Shown one piece after another: positions 1-7,153 of a DNA stretch of 9,375 bases. The notes under the pieces were generated by a model. That model was not told the origin of the DNA, searched no databases, and saw only the letters and a program-made list of their open reading frames with translations. The position numbers and the translations under genes were made by a program. Location of the stretch: NCBI GenBank assembly GCA_038533155.1, contig JBCAZH010000095.1:1-9375 (forward strand), read 5' to 3'. Position 1 is the stretch's first letter, and every line of letters begins with the position of its first letter. This stretch comes from CALBPI01 sp038533155 (GTDB lineage Bacteria; Pseudomonadota; Gammaproteobacteria; Steroidobacterales; Woeseiaceae).

Positions 1-2
1 GC

Positions 3-185
3 TCGGTGGATTGGACGGCTATCAGCCCTAGCACGAACGTTCTGCGTCGAGGCATCAAGCCTCGGCGCCGTTTTCGTGTCCGTCCAGCGGTGTCGTGCAA
101 ATTTGATCCAGCAATTTACTCGGACCGTGGTTTCCGTCTTCCTGTGACTCGCGCATTTGTCGTCGTAAGGTCCAGAACGCAATGA
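3..185 (+). CDS. Possible 3' end of a formylglycine-generating-enzyme (SUMF1)-like gene, partial or decayed
   Basis: An open frame runs from the left window edge to a TGA at 183-185, about 60 codons. Its translation contains VDWT, then NVLRRG, an Arg-rich stretch, FDPAIYSDRGFRL and a short tail. The order and spacing resemble the C-terminus of FGE/SUMF1-type proteins: a WEWT-like element, VLRGGSW, an LRSAxR-like element, then GFRL close to the end. The RGGSW core reads RRGIK here, so the copy is divergent or decayed if it belongs to that family. An open frame of 60 codons is not rare by chance, and a small hairpin at 48-64 lies inside it. The homology is from memory of the motif only, so this is a weak call. 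Confidence 0.3.
   Translation, partial: SVDWTAISPSTNVLRRGIKPRRRFRVRPAVSCKFDPAIYSDRGFRLPVTRAFVVVRSRTQ
48..74 (+). terminator. Weak hairpin followed by a short T run
   Basis: CGAGGC (48-53) and GCCTCG (59-64) form a perfect 6-bp stem around the loop ATCAA. A TTTT run follows at 71-74, six bases after the stem. If another upstream reading frame ends at the TAG at 29-31, this could be its terminator. The T run is short and distant, and the hairpin also sits inside the possible SUMF1-like frame, so the two readings compete. Confidence 0.2.
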
Positions 186-249
186 GAGCGACGTCACATT
201 TTTGTCTCTTTGAAGTGTCTGTAATCGGCGACGAACCTCTGCCACGAAT

Positions 250-262
250 TTAACATAGTTAA
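250..262. promoter_or_regulatory. AT-rich dyad TTAAC-ATA-GTTAA, possible operator
   Basis: TTAAC (250-254) and GTTAA (258-262) are perfect inverted repeats separated by ATA. The site is about 250 bases upstream of the kinase start, in otherwise featureless DNA. GTTAA on each strand loosely resembles a LytTR half-site core (GTT), but I found no direct repeat at the usual 12-13 base spacing. A site this short can occur by chance. Confidence 0.15.
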
Positions 263-495
263 TCGCTTCGGCTTGGTGAACTCGTCAGGCCGTCACTCAA
301 AGCACCATTCATACCGATTTCAGCGCATTTCATGCGTTTCGTTACGGCGGTGTCCGATAGCACGACTAACCTGCGGGCTCACCGCTTGGTCGATCGCAAA
401 CCCTGCTTCCTTGCCACGATTTGGTGTGTTCGGGTACTCATTGCGCTGCGAAATGGGTGGTCGGCACGATGCGCTGGGCGCGTGGCTGCAGGACT

Positions 496-502
496 GGGGA
501 GA
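496..502 (+). promoter_or_regulatory. Ribosome binding site supporting kinase start at 509
   Basis: GGGGAGA lies 6 bases before ATG 509. The earlier in-frame ATG (332) and the later one (581) have no comparable purine-rich site at the right distance, so this site decides the start. Confidence 0.6.
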
Positions 503-508
503 CTGTTG

Positions 509-1621
509 ATGGAACAAACTTGCAAGAGCGTGGTGCGTCCCGTCGATGGTCGGAGCGCCACCACCACGCTATCTGATGATATGCGAGTCAGTCACGTTAG
601 CCGGCTGACTCGTGGCCAGCTTCAGAGCTTAGTTTTCTTGGCGATTTTGCCCGCCATGAACTGGGTGTTCATTTCGACAACCCTTTTCGATATGGGTGCT
701 TTTTCCTGGGCCGTCGCTGGCAAAACTGCGCTGCGTTTGTGGCTCTTGTTTGGGGTCTCGCTACTGGTTATTCGGGCGCTACAAGCGGCGTTTCCGACAC
801 ACTTCGATCAAGACCGATTTTGGCCGCAGTTGGTCGGCAACACTGTGGTAATTCTCGGTTGCGGAGCTATCACGAATCTTGTCTTCGGGGAGCGCGTGTT
901 CCTGCCTCCGACCGAGAGCCTGTTGATGCTTCGTGTGTTTCTGATCCTAGAGATCATTGTTTACGTCGCTGTGCTGTGGATGTTGCGACAGAAAGAGCTG
1001 CGGTTTGAGACAGCTGAGAGACTGAACGACACAGAACTTCACCTGCTGAAAATGCAGAGCAATCCGCATTTTCTGTTCAACACGCTGAATCTGATCACTG
1101 CTGAGATTTCGGTCGATCCCGAACAGGCGACTGAGACGATTTTCGATCTTGCTGATCTGTTGCGAGTGAGTGTCCAACTGGGCGAACGACGGAGGGTCAG
1201 TGTTTCGGAAGAACTGGGCGTCGTCGATCTGTACTTGCGTTTGCAGAAAAAGCGGTTCAATGAACGTCTGACCTACCGAATCGATACGGATCCAGAGACG
1301 GAAGATTCGCAGATTCCGGCACTTCTGTTGCAACCCGTCATCGAGAATACGATCAAGTGGGCAGTTGCTCCGCACGCCGGGGCTGCAAGCATCTCAGTGA
1401 GCACACTTCGGCTGGGAAATCGCTTGGAAATTGTCGTGACGGATAACGGTCCTCCATTCGACGAAGCGCGAGTGGTTGAGGGCGATGGTTTTCGAATCCT
1501 GCGTGGCACGCTGGAGCGAGAGTATCGCGATGACCACAAAGTGAGTCTTAGATCGACATCTGAAGGTGGCGTATTCACGATCAACCTGCCTTACAAGCCT
1601 CTGGAGCAGATGCGTGATTGA
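509..1621 (+). CDS. LytS/YehU-type membrane sensor histidine kinase
   Basis: This is a 370-residue inner-membrane sensor kinase, the likely phosphodonor of the LytTR regulator encoded next. The N-terminal half has four hydrophobic segments (about 40-60, 75-92, 107-126 and 138-158), which form a membrane sensor with no recognisable ligand domain. The His_kinase-type phosphoacceptor motif MQSNPHFLFNTLN follows, with His187. The ATPase domain shows the N box QPVIENTIKWAV (Asn280) and DNGPPF (Asp312). The nucleotide-binding loop is unusual: EGDGFRILRG at about 324-333 stands where this family normally has GxGIGLxN, and Trp283 replaces the customary His of ENxIKH. Catalysis may be altered. I chose ATG 509 because of its ribosome site and because the upstream 59 residues look non-coding. 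Its end overlaps the regulator gene by 8 bases, indicating translational coupling. Confidence 0.9.
   Translation: MEQTCKSVVRPVDGRSATTTLSDDMRVSHVSRLTRGQLQSLVFLAILPAMNWVFISTTLFDMGAFSWAVAGKTALRLWLLFGVSLLVIRALQAAFPTHFDQDRFWPQLVGNTVVILGCGAITNLVFGERVFLPPTESLLMLRVFLILEIIVYVAVLWMLRQKELRFETAERLNDTELHLLKMQSNPHFLFNTLNLITAEISVDPEQATETIFDLADLLRVSVQLGERRRVSVSEELGVVDLYLRLQKKRFNERLTYRIDTDPETEDSQIPALLLQPVIENTIKWAVAPHAGAASISVSTLRLGNRLEIVVTDNGPPFDEARVVEGDGFRILRGTLEREYRDDHKVSLRSTSEGGVFTINLPYKPLEQMRD
1602..1606 (+). promoter_or_regulatory. Ribosome binding site supporting GTG start of the regulator
   Basis: TGGAG lies 7 bases before GTG 1614, inside the end of the kinase gene. It favours a GTG start that overlaps the kinase stop, rather than the upstream ATG 1566, whose extra 16 residues are just the kinase C-terminus read in another frame. 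Confidence 0.5.
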
Positions 1622-2381
1622 GCCGTCGGCTAGCAAGCAGCGTGTTGTTTTGGTCGATGATGAGCATGCGGCGATTATCAACCTGCGCAACGTACTGGAC
1701 GGCTTCGAACGTTTGGAAGTCGTTGCCGAGGCGCGCGATGGAAACTCCGCTGTCCAGGTGATTTCCGAGACTCGCCCCGACATCGTATTCCTGGATATTG
1801 AGATGCCAGGCGTCAATGGGTTTGAGGTGGCAAGGCAAACGGCGGATTTGTCTTATCAACTGGTTTTCGTCACAGCCTACTCGCAGTACGCCCTCGACGC
1901 GTTCGACACCAATGCACTGGACTATCTCCTAAAACCGGTCCGGCCGTCTTTAGTTGAGAAGTGCGTTCAGAAGATGCTTCACCAAGAGGAGCTGATTCTT
2001 GAGGCGCTCCAACAACGGGGCGCCAATCCTGACGCTCTCGTGCTCTCGGATGGCCGAGTGACTCGCGTCGTTGATCCTGCCCATGTTTGCTTTATCGAAG
2101 GGCGGGGCCGCCATCGCCGAGTGCACTTAGGTTCTGAGGGAATTCGCGCTCACAACACCTCGACCATCGTATCGGACACGACGCTTGATGATTTCGAGAT
2201 GCAGCTCCGAGCATTCGGGTTCCTTCGCGTTCATCGCAGCTACGTCGTCAATTGGGCGAAAGCCTCGGCGCTTGTTTTGAAAGACCGCCGAAACTTCTTG
2301 GAAATCGCTGAAACGGATATCCGCATTCCCGTATCTCGTACCAAAGCCGCCCAGTTAAGGCGCCAGCTAGGAGGCAAGTAA
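1614..2381 (+). CDS. LytTR-family DNA-binding response regulator
   Basis: This is a 255-residue cytoplasmic response regulator of the LytR/AlgR class. The receiver domain covers about residues 9-125: acidic pocket Asp15/Asp16, phosphoacceptor Asp61 in FLDIEMPGVNGFE, switch Thr87 in FVTAYS, and Lys107 in DYLLKPV. A LytTR DNA-binding domain covers about 140-250, with the characteristic CFIEGRGRHRRVH and FLRVHRSYVVNW stretches. All catalytic receiver residues are present and the length is normal. The gene starts with GTG inside the end of the kinase gene and its stop directly abuts the next start codon. The natural guess is that it controls this same operon, but I found no clear paired LytTR binding sites upstream. 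Confidence 0.93.
   Translation: MIEPSASKQRVVLVDDEHAAIINLRNVLDGFERLEVVAEARDGNSAVQVISETRPDIVFLDIEMPGVNGFEVARQTADLSYQLVFVTAYSQYALDAFDTNALDYLLKPVRPSLVEKCVQKMLHQEELILEALQQRGANPDALVLSDGRVTRVVDPAHVCFIEGRGRHRRVHLGSEGIRAHNTSTIVSDTTLDDFEMQLRAFGFLRVHRSYVVNWAKASALVLKDRRNFLEIAETDIRIPVSRTKAAQLRRQLGGK
2369..2374 (+). promoter_or_regulatory. Perfect AGGAGG site in front of a TTG start
   Basis: AGGAGG lies 7 bases upstream of TTG 2382, within the last codons of the regulator gene. It is the strongest ribosome site in the window and the main reason to accept the rare TTG start, which directly follows the TAA of the regulator. Confidence 0.75.
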
Positions 2382-5003
2382 TTGAGTCTTCAAAAAATAC
2401 TTTGCTTGGACCCCAGATCCAATCGGACTGGTCGTGAAGTTGCTACTGCCGTACGAGATCAGTGGGGCTCGATTTACCACCTCGTACTCGTTGTTTTAAT
2501 CAGCGCAATATTGGCCGCCTGCGGTGGTGCGCCGTCCGAGGATGGCGGAGGCCCGGCGGATGGCCCAGATGTTTCTGGTCCTGGCGGCGATCCGGGCGAC
2601 GGAGGATCCGATGATGATGGGTCCGACGATGGCGGCAGTTCTGGTGGCGGCGATGACAACATGGGTGGAGATGAACCGCCTATCGACAGGCAAGCGCAAC
2701 ACGAACTCACGATGAGCTTAATGGCTTCCAGCGAACTCGGTTGCGCGAACTGTCACAGCGCATCCGACGGGCAACGCGGTAATCTCAATCTGGAAACAGG
2801 AACGCTTGAGGAGCTAGCCGCACGGTTAGTGATGCGTAGGTCAGCGTCCGACAATTGCACGGACGAGTTGCTAATTGATGCGGACAACCCCGATAGCTCG
2901 CTGTTCCTGCATCTGGTCTCACCGACGATTAGCACACCGGCGTGCATCGCGAAAATGCCGCTTGGCAGCAACGGTGTTTCAGCTGAGAACTACCAAGTCT
3001 TGAGAGAGTGGGTTGATAACCTGATTGCTACCTACCGCGAGCAAGATGACGACGACTTCGATGTGGGTGGCGGCGATGACGACAACACGTCCGGCATAGT
3101 GACTTCAGAGGTTGCGACGCCAGCTGATCCGCTGGAGGTCTTGATGCGAGTCAAGTATCTCGTGACCGGTACTGCCGTGACTCGCGATGAGCTCGACGCG
3201 GCGACCAACGGTGCCGGAGTCTTGGACGCGTCAGGATTTAATACCTTAGTCGAAGACTGGCTCGCCAGTGAAGACTTCACATCTAAACGCCAGAGCTTTT
3301 TTGAACTCGCACTGCAGCAGAACCCTGCAGATAAGAACTATGTTCAGCAGCTAAGAAACTCGCGCAACCTTATGCCAGGTGATGTTGTTAGGAATCTTGA
3401 GGCGAGCCTCATTCGTACGGCCGAAAGAATCTACTCCGATGGAGAGGATTTTCGCTCGCTGTTCTGGACGACGCGCCACGAGGTGACGACCGCAACTCTG
3501 ATGGTCTACAAAATGCTGGACAACCCAATCATGCGGCCAAGGACCGGTAGCTTCGATAAGGGTAACCCGATCAATAGTCTGGCGGAAGCAATCCGAGAAA
3601 ACTACGAAGGCCGGAATGATCCTCTTTTTCAGTCTGATCAATCCGATTGGCGTACCGTAGAGCTGCGCTACGCGCCCGAGTCGACAGACATGCGCGAGCC
3701 AGACGGTTTTTCCGGTGGTTCCAATCTAGAGATTTTGCGAGGCATAGGCGATGAAGGGGTCGTGACACTTCGTACGCCTCGGGTTTTGTGTAGCACACCA
3801 TCGATTCTTCAGATGTGGCAGACCAACCGTGACAATCGTTTCCGTGCGTTGGTCAACCAGTGCCTGATTATGGCGGTCGGTGCGAGTTTCGCGACCGGCG
3901 ACCCAACAGTCCCCGACGTCCATCCATTCCCAGGTGTCGACACAGAGCAGATTCCGGAAGGGACGGAATGCATGGGCTGCCACAAGAACATGGATCCTAT
4001 GCTCAGTGCGTTTGAGGCACATTTTGACTATGACCATCAACGCTACCGACCTCGCAGCCAGGAAGACGCGAACTTCTATCGTGAGCTGAGTGGCGAGTAC
4101 TACAACTACGATCCGGCGTCACGGCGAAATTACTTTCCGTTCGAGTCGTTTCCGTTGCCATATTTCAGCTACCAAGGCGTGAACGAACCTGGAACCAACC
4201 TGTTCTCCTTGGTCCGCCAGATGGCTGAGCATGAGGACTTCGCAGAAGGGTGGGCGCTGAAGGTGTGCTCTTGGGCAAGTAGCGTTCCCTGTAGTCGAAG
4301 AGATCCGGAGATTGCTCGAATTGCCACGGAGTTTGCTAATTCAGGGTACCAACTGGATCGGTTGTTCCATGCCTTCTTCACTTCCAAACTTGCAACACAC
4401 TCCTACAAACTCGAAGAGAGTAAGTTCCCGGGTTCGCAGGTGAGCATCGCGCGACGGGATCACTTCTGCCAGGCAATTAAGGTACGGCTCCGAGAGGTGC
4501 GGCGCGCCCAAGACCGGACCGACGGCAACATCAATCAGAACACCGATTTGTGCGCCAGCAATCGCAGCCTTTCCGAGGCAGTACCCGAAGCATCCGTTCA
4601 ACGTGGCGCGACCGGATTCAACTTGCCGACCAGCAACACGCCGTTCTCGAGCATTTCGGTGGCCAACTTGTGCAGCTCGAATCTGTCGGCACTGGTTGGA
4701 GGTGGATCGCGAACGTTCAGCGACAACAGCGACAATGCAGCCGAGATGATCGAGCTTATCGTATCCAAAATGTACGGCTTCCCGGAGCGAACTCAGCAGT
4801 ACGACGACACGATCGCGAGCCTGACTCAGGTGTACGACCTTTACCGTCGATCCACCCCGCAATGCGCCAATCCGAGCTCGTTGCGCAGCGCATTGGACGG
4901 CTCTGGGCCCGTTTGTGGGTTGGCACTCTCAGACCGCGATTCGATGGAGAGCATTGTTTCCTTGGCCTGCCAAAGCCCTGCATTGACTGCATTAGGACTG
5001 TAA
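2382..5003 (+). CDS. Large lipoprotein with two c-type heme motifs, DUF1592/DUF1588-like
   Basis: This is an 873-residue envelope protein starting at TTG. A hydrophobic signal (about 32-46) ends in a lipobox LAAC with Cys47, so it is probably a lipoprotein. A Gly/Asp/Ser-rich tether follows (51-98), then a cytochrome-c-like domain with CANCH (121-125) and a KMPLG segment whose Met192 could be the second heme ligand. A second acidic tether lies at about 220-236. The rest resembles the planctomycete-type DUF1592/DUF1588/DUF1585 proteins: MRVKYLVTGTAVTRDEL near 255, a second CxxCH (CMGCHKNMDP, 530-534) followed by an acidic/aromatic stretch as in DUF1588, and a DUF1585-like segment NSGYQLDRLFHAFFTSK near 650-666. 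Two hemes are therefore plausible; electron transfer is the likely role but the substrate is unknown. It lies 4 bases from the next gene. The family assignment is from memory of motifs; the heme motifs are directly visible. Confidence 0.8.
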   Translation: MSLQKILCLDPRSNRTGREVATAVRDQWGSIYHLVLVVLISAILAACGGAPSEDGGGPADGPDVSGPGGDPGDGGSDDDGSDDGGSSGGGDDNMGGDEPPIDRQAQHELTMSLMASSELGCANCHSASDGQRGNLNLETGTLEELAARLVMRRSASDNCTDELLIDADNPDSSLFLHLVSPTISTPACIAKMPLGSNGVSAENYQVLREWVDNLIATYREQDDDDFDVGGGDDDNTSGIVTSEVATPADPLEVLMRVKYLVTGTAVTRDELDAATNGAGVLDASGFNTLVEDWLASEDFTSKRQSFFELALQQNPADKNYVQQLRNSRNLMPGDVVRNLEASLIRTAERIYSDGEDFRSLFWTTRHEVTTATLMVYKMLDNPIMRPRTGSFDKGNPINSLAEAIRENYEGRNDPLFQSDQSDWRTVELRYAPESTDMREPDGFSGGSNLEILRGIGDEGVVTLRTPRVLCSTPSILQMWQTNRDNRFRALVNQCLIMAVGASFATGDPTVPDVHPFPGVDTEQIPEGTECMGCHKNMDPMLSAFEAHFDYDHQRYRPRSQEDANFYRELSGEYYNYDPASRRNYFPFESFPLPYFSYQGVNEPGTNLFSLVRQMAEHEDFAEGWALKVCSWASSVPCSRRDPEIARIATEFANSGYQLDRLFHAFFTSKLATHSYKLEESKFPGSQVSIARRDHFCQAIKVRLREVRRAQDRTDGNINQNTDLCASNRSLSEAVPEASVQRGATGFNLPTSNTPFSSISVANLCSSNLSALVGGGSRTFSDNSDNAAEMIELIVSKMYGFPERTQQYDDTIASLTQVYDLYRRSTPQCANPSSLRSALDGSGPVCGLALSDRDSMESIVSLACQSPALTALGL
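2532..2675 (+). repeat. Low-complexity Gly/Asp/Ser-rich tether coding region
   Basis: Residues 51-98 of the heme lipoprotein consist almost only of Gly, Asp, Ser and Pro, with irregular GGDPGDGGSDDDG-type blocks. They sit directly after the lipid-anchored cysteine and before the first heme motif. This looks like a flexible, strongly acidic spacer lifting the heme domain off the membrane. The blocks are not regular RTX nonapeptides, so specific calcium binding is not supported. Confidence 0.65.
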
Positions 5004-5007
5004 CACC

Positions 5008-6336
5008 ATGAACAGAAGACACTTCTTGAAGGGATCGACTAGCTCGTTTCTCGGTTTGTCTATTCGATCGTTGCTGACAGGGCTTCCACCCGCATTCCTG
5101 TTGACGGGTCAAGTCCGAGCTCAGGATTCGGGGCGTAAGTTCGCGATCATCGCCCAGTCTGGGGCTGGAGAGTCGGTCAACGGTGGCGGGCCTGGATCGT
5201 TTGATTCGCCCGACTTTATTCATGCTGGCGCAGGGTCGACCGATTTGACCCGAGTTGTTGATGGTCGTGAGTTCACAGCGGCTGATTTGTCGGAAACCAC
5301 GACCTTTATCGGCGGTCCTCGCCCAGTACGTATTGCTCGAGTGTTTGAAGCGCTAGGTCCGATGCAGGACAACATGGCCTTCTTTCACCATCGCACTGGG
5401 TTCGGCATTCACCCGCAGTTCCAACGTGCGCAAAAAATCGATGGGCGGTTGCGTGGCGATACAGGCCGCGGACAAGAACATCTGGCGTCTGCTATTGCGC
5501 AGGAAAACGCTGTGGCGCTGGGTACGCTGATGGACCAGCCCGTCGTGCTGAGTGGCAATGCAACCTTTCGGGATGCACCCCTTGGCACCTATTCTCCGAC
5601 GGCGCTCCGGGAATTGGTGATGAGCGCCGTAGGAAGCGAGGTGCCAGCAGATATGTTCGGCGCGACGCGAAACTTCATCGTGGACGAGGTGTACCGAAAC
5701 ACACGCGAGTCTGGCGATCCGAATCAGCGTCGATTCCTCGACGAATTTGTGATCAGTCAAAATCAGGCTACCGATGTAGCCGAGCGTCTTGTGAGCGAAG
5801 TGGACGTCATTGACGATAATGGCCTCGCGAATCAAATGAAGATGGCAGCCATCATCGTCAAGCTTCGGTTGGCGCCTGCGGTAGTTGTCGGGTATCGCTT
5901 CACGGGCGACAACCACGTGTCGAATGGCATGACCGTTGAAGCGGAGGACACGTTGAATATGATGGCCGACTACCGCGAGTTTTACGATTTCGCGGTTGGC
6001 AACGGCGTGTGGGATGAGCTGCTCTACGCAACGCTGAGCGTATTCGGCCGCTCGATGAACGAGACCGGCAACGGGCGCGGCCACAACGGCAGTCTATCAA
6101 CCGGCCTGTTGTTTGGCGGGCACCTGAGTCGCCAAGTCGTCGGCGGTATCGATCCCACGCAGCCTCGCGGCGTCAGTCTACCTATCAACGCAAACACCGG
6201 CGGCACGGAAAACGCCAACGTTACTGAACAGGATTCCTTTGCGTGTTACGCCAAGTCGGTGCTTCAAGCGGCCGGTGTACCGCAGGACCGACTCGACGTT
6301 CGCGTTCCAGATGTTCCCGCGGTGACCCTGGGTTAG
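5008..6336 (+). CDS. Tat-exported DUF1501-like protein
   Basis: This 442-residue protein begins with a twin-arginine signal (NRRHFLKG, then a hydrophobic stretch to about 33 and a likely cut after VRA38), so it is probably exported folded to the periplasm. The mature part starts with KFAIIAQSGAGESVNGG, followed by HHRTGFGIHPQF (127-138) and NGRGHNGSLSTGLLFGGHL (from 355). The latter resembles the GRDHWPNAFSFLLAGGG segment of DUF1501 proteins, which belong to the alkaline-phosphatase-like fold and are often encoded beside planctomycete-type cytochromes. The usual DUF1501 opening (LRGGaDGLN) is replaced, so it is divergent and its catalytic state is unclear. It starts 4 bases after the heme lipoprotein gene, which suggests that the two work as a pair. 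AGGA at 4994-4997 is a distant but usable ribosome site. Confidence 0.6.
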   Translation: MNRRHFLKGSTSSFLGLSIRSLLTGLPPAFLLTGQVRAQDSGRKFAIIAQSGAGESVNGGGPGSFDSPDFIHAGAGSTDLTRVVDGREFTAADLSETTTFIGGPRPVRIARVFEALGPMQDNMAFFHHRTGFGIHPQFQRAQKIDGRLRGDTGRGQEHLASAIAQENAVALGTLMDQPVVLSGNATFRDAPLGTYSPTALRELVMSAVGSEVPADMFGATRNFIVDEVYRNTRESGDPNQRRFLDEFVISQNQATDVAERLVSEVDVIDDNGLANQMKMAAIIVKLRLAPAVVVGYRFTGDNHVSNGMTVEAEDTLNMMADYREFYDFAVGNGVWDELLYATLSVFGRSMNETGNGRGHNGSLSTGLLFGGHLSRQVVGGIDPTQPRGVSLPINANTGGTENANVTEQDSFACYAKSVLQAAGVPQDRLDVRVPDVPAVTLG

Positions 6337-6345
6337 GGGGCGTCA

Positions 6346-6918
6346 ATGAAGATGACTACCGAAAATAACAGCGTGCAACATCGACGCTTGAAAGATCCGC
6401 TCTACGATCAACGTAGAGTCTTCGGTTTGGTTTGTCTGTTGTTTGGGATGTTGTTTAGCCCCAGGGTCAGTTTCGCGATCGAGGTCGGAGACACACTGCC
6501 AGGTTTGAGTTTTCCCCAACTGGTGGAAGGTCAGGCGGGGGACTCTGTTAGCTTGGCGTCCTTCCGCGGCAGACTTATCTACCTCGATGTCTGGGCATCG
6601 TGGTGCGCACCGTGTCGCCAGTCGATGCCCATTCTCGACCAGTGGCGAACGGAGTTTTCGCAGCGAGGATTCGAGGTTGTTGCCGTCAACGTTGATGAAC
6701 AGCTACCGGATGCCCTGAAGTTCTTGAGAAAGACCCCAGTGAGCTATCCAGTACTGTTAGACCCGAAAGCGAAACTACCGCGTAAGTTTTCGTTGGTGGG
6801 AATGCCAACCTCATACCTAATCGGACCGGACGGCGTCGTGCTGTACAAACACACTGGGTTCAAAAAGTCCGACATCGAAGAAATCAGAACAACGATCGAG
6901 TCGTTCTTGCCGGAGTAA
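6346..6918 (+). CDS. TlpA-like thioredoxin-fold thiol-disulfide oxidoreductase
   Basis: This 190-residue protein has a long basic N-terminus, a hydrophobic stretch (about 26-38) and a probable cleavage after SFA44, so it acts in the periplasm or stays anchored by an uncleaved helix. The thioredoxin fold is complete: the VGDTLPGLSFP entry strand, LDVWASWCAPCRQSMP with redox Cys87/Cys90, and the cis-proline loop VGMPTSYLIGPDG (Pro154). The WCAPC site is typical of TlpA/ResA/CcmG reductants. Obvious clients nearby are the two CxxCH motifs of the heme lipoprotein and the CGCN tail of the next gene product. An AGGGGG ribosome site (6335-6340) overlaps the stop of the preceding gene, and ATG 6346 follows it by 5 bases; ATG 6352 is a less well placed alternative. 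Confidence 0.9.
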   Translation: MKMTTENNSVQHRRLKDPLYDQRRVFGLVCLLFGMLFSPRVSFAIEVGDTLPGLSFPQLVEGQAGDSVSLASFRGRLIYLDVWASWCAPCRQSMPILDQWRTEFSQRGFEVVAVNVDEQLPDALKFLRKTPVSYPVLLDPKAKLPRKFSLVGMPTSYLIGPDGVVLYKHTGFKKSDIEEIRTTIESFLPE

Positions 6919-6922
6919 ATCT

Positions 6923-7144
6923 ATGAAACGTCGTTCGGTCGTTTTTTACCTTTCTGTCGCCGGTGTTTTGTTGCAGGCAGGTTGCACACCGGTTCAGCCA
7001 TGGGAAAAAGGGTATCTCGCCCGAGAGGAGATGATGCTTACGCCTGACCCACTCGCCGCTACACTAAGTGATCACGTTTTTTTCTCGAAAGAAGCTTCAA
7101 CCTCGGGTTCACAAGCGTCGGGTAGTGGTTGCGGCTGCAATTGA
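6923..7144 (+). CDS. Small DUF4266-type lipoprotein ending in CGCN
   Basis: This 73-residue protein has a short signal (1-20) and a lipobox LQAGC (Cys21), leaving a mature lipoprotein of 53 residues. The mature chain starts CTPVQPWEKGYLAREEMML, continues with TPDPLAATLSDHVFFSKE, and ends in a Ser/Gly-rich tail with the final residues GSGCGCN. This layout matches my recollection of DUF4266 proteins, which are often encoded next to DUF3570 proteins. The C-terminal Cys-X-Cys could bind a metal, form a disulfide, or carry a modification. The function is unknown. The neighbouring TlpA-like gene, 4 bases upstream, makes a thiol-redox role reasonable. A GGAG at 6912-6915 lies 7 bases before the ATG. 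Confidence 0.85.
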   Translation: MKRRSVVFYLSVAGVLLQAGCTPVQPWEKGYLAREEMMLTPDPLAATLSDHVFFSKEASTSGSQASGSGCGCN

Positions 7145-7153
7145 GACGTGACG

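Larger units (their letters stand above)
186..508. other. Apparently non-coding leader upstream of the operon
   Basis: This stretch of about 320 bases has no reading frame with recognisable protein features on either strand. An in-frame extension of the kinase back to ATG 332 exists, but its 59 extra residues are Arg/Cys-rich, do not look like a kinase N-terminus, and precede a better start at 509. The only structure I noticed is the small AT-rich dyad at 250-262. The operon promoter is expected here or nearby, but I could not identify convincing -35/-10 boxes by eye. Confidence 0.5.

Noticed and set aside
80..185. Short minus-strand frame starting MRESQEDGNHG
   Set aside because: It encodes only about 33 residues, with no ribosome site or recognisable motif, and competes with the + strand frame.
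255..263. LytTR-type binding half-site in the leader
   Set aside because: One near-match around GTTAAT is present, but no second half-site in direct repeat at the expected spacing was found.
332..508. N-terminal extension of the kinase from ATG 332
   Set aside because: The 59 extra residues are Arg/Cys-rich, lack kinase or membrane-sensor character, and a good ribosome site favours ATG 509.
1566..1613. Upstream ATG 1566 as start of the response regulator
   Set aside because: The added 16 residues lie wholly within the kinase gene in another frame, and GTG 1614 has a better placed ribosome site just before the receiver domain.
4341..4862. Long minus-strand open frame inside the heme lipoprotein gene
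   Set aside because: It is antisense to a well-supported gene, shows no recognisable motif or ribosome site, and fits the shadow pattern of a biased coding strand.
5353..6084. 243-codon minus-strand open frame inside the Tat protein gene
   Set aside because: The composition (His/Arg/Val-rich, no domain pattern) and full overlap with the supported + strand gene indicate a shadow frame.
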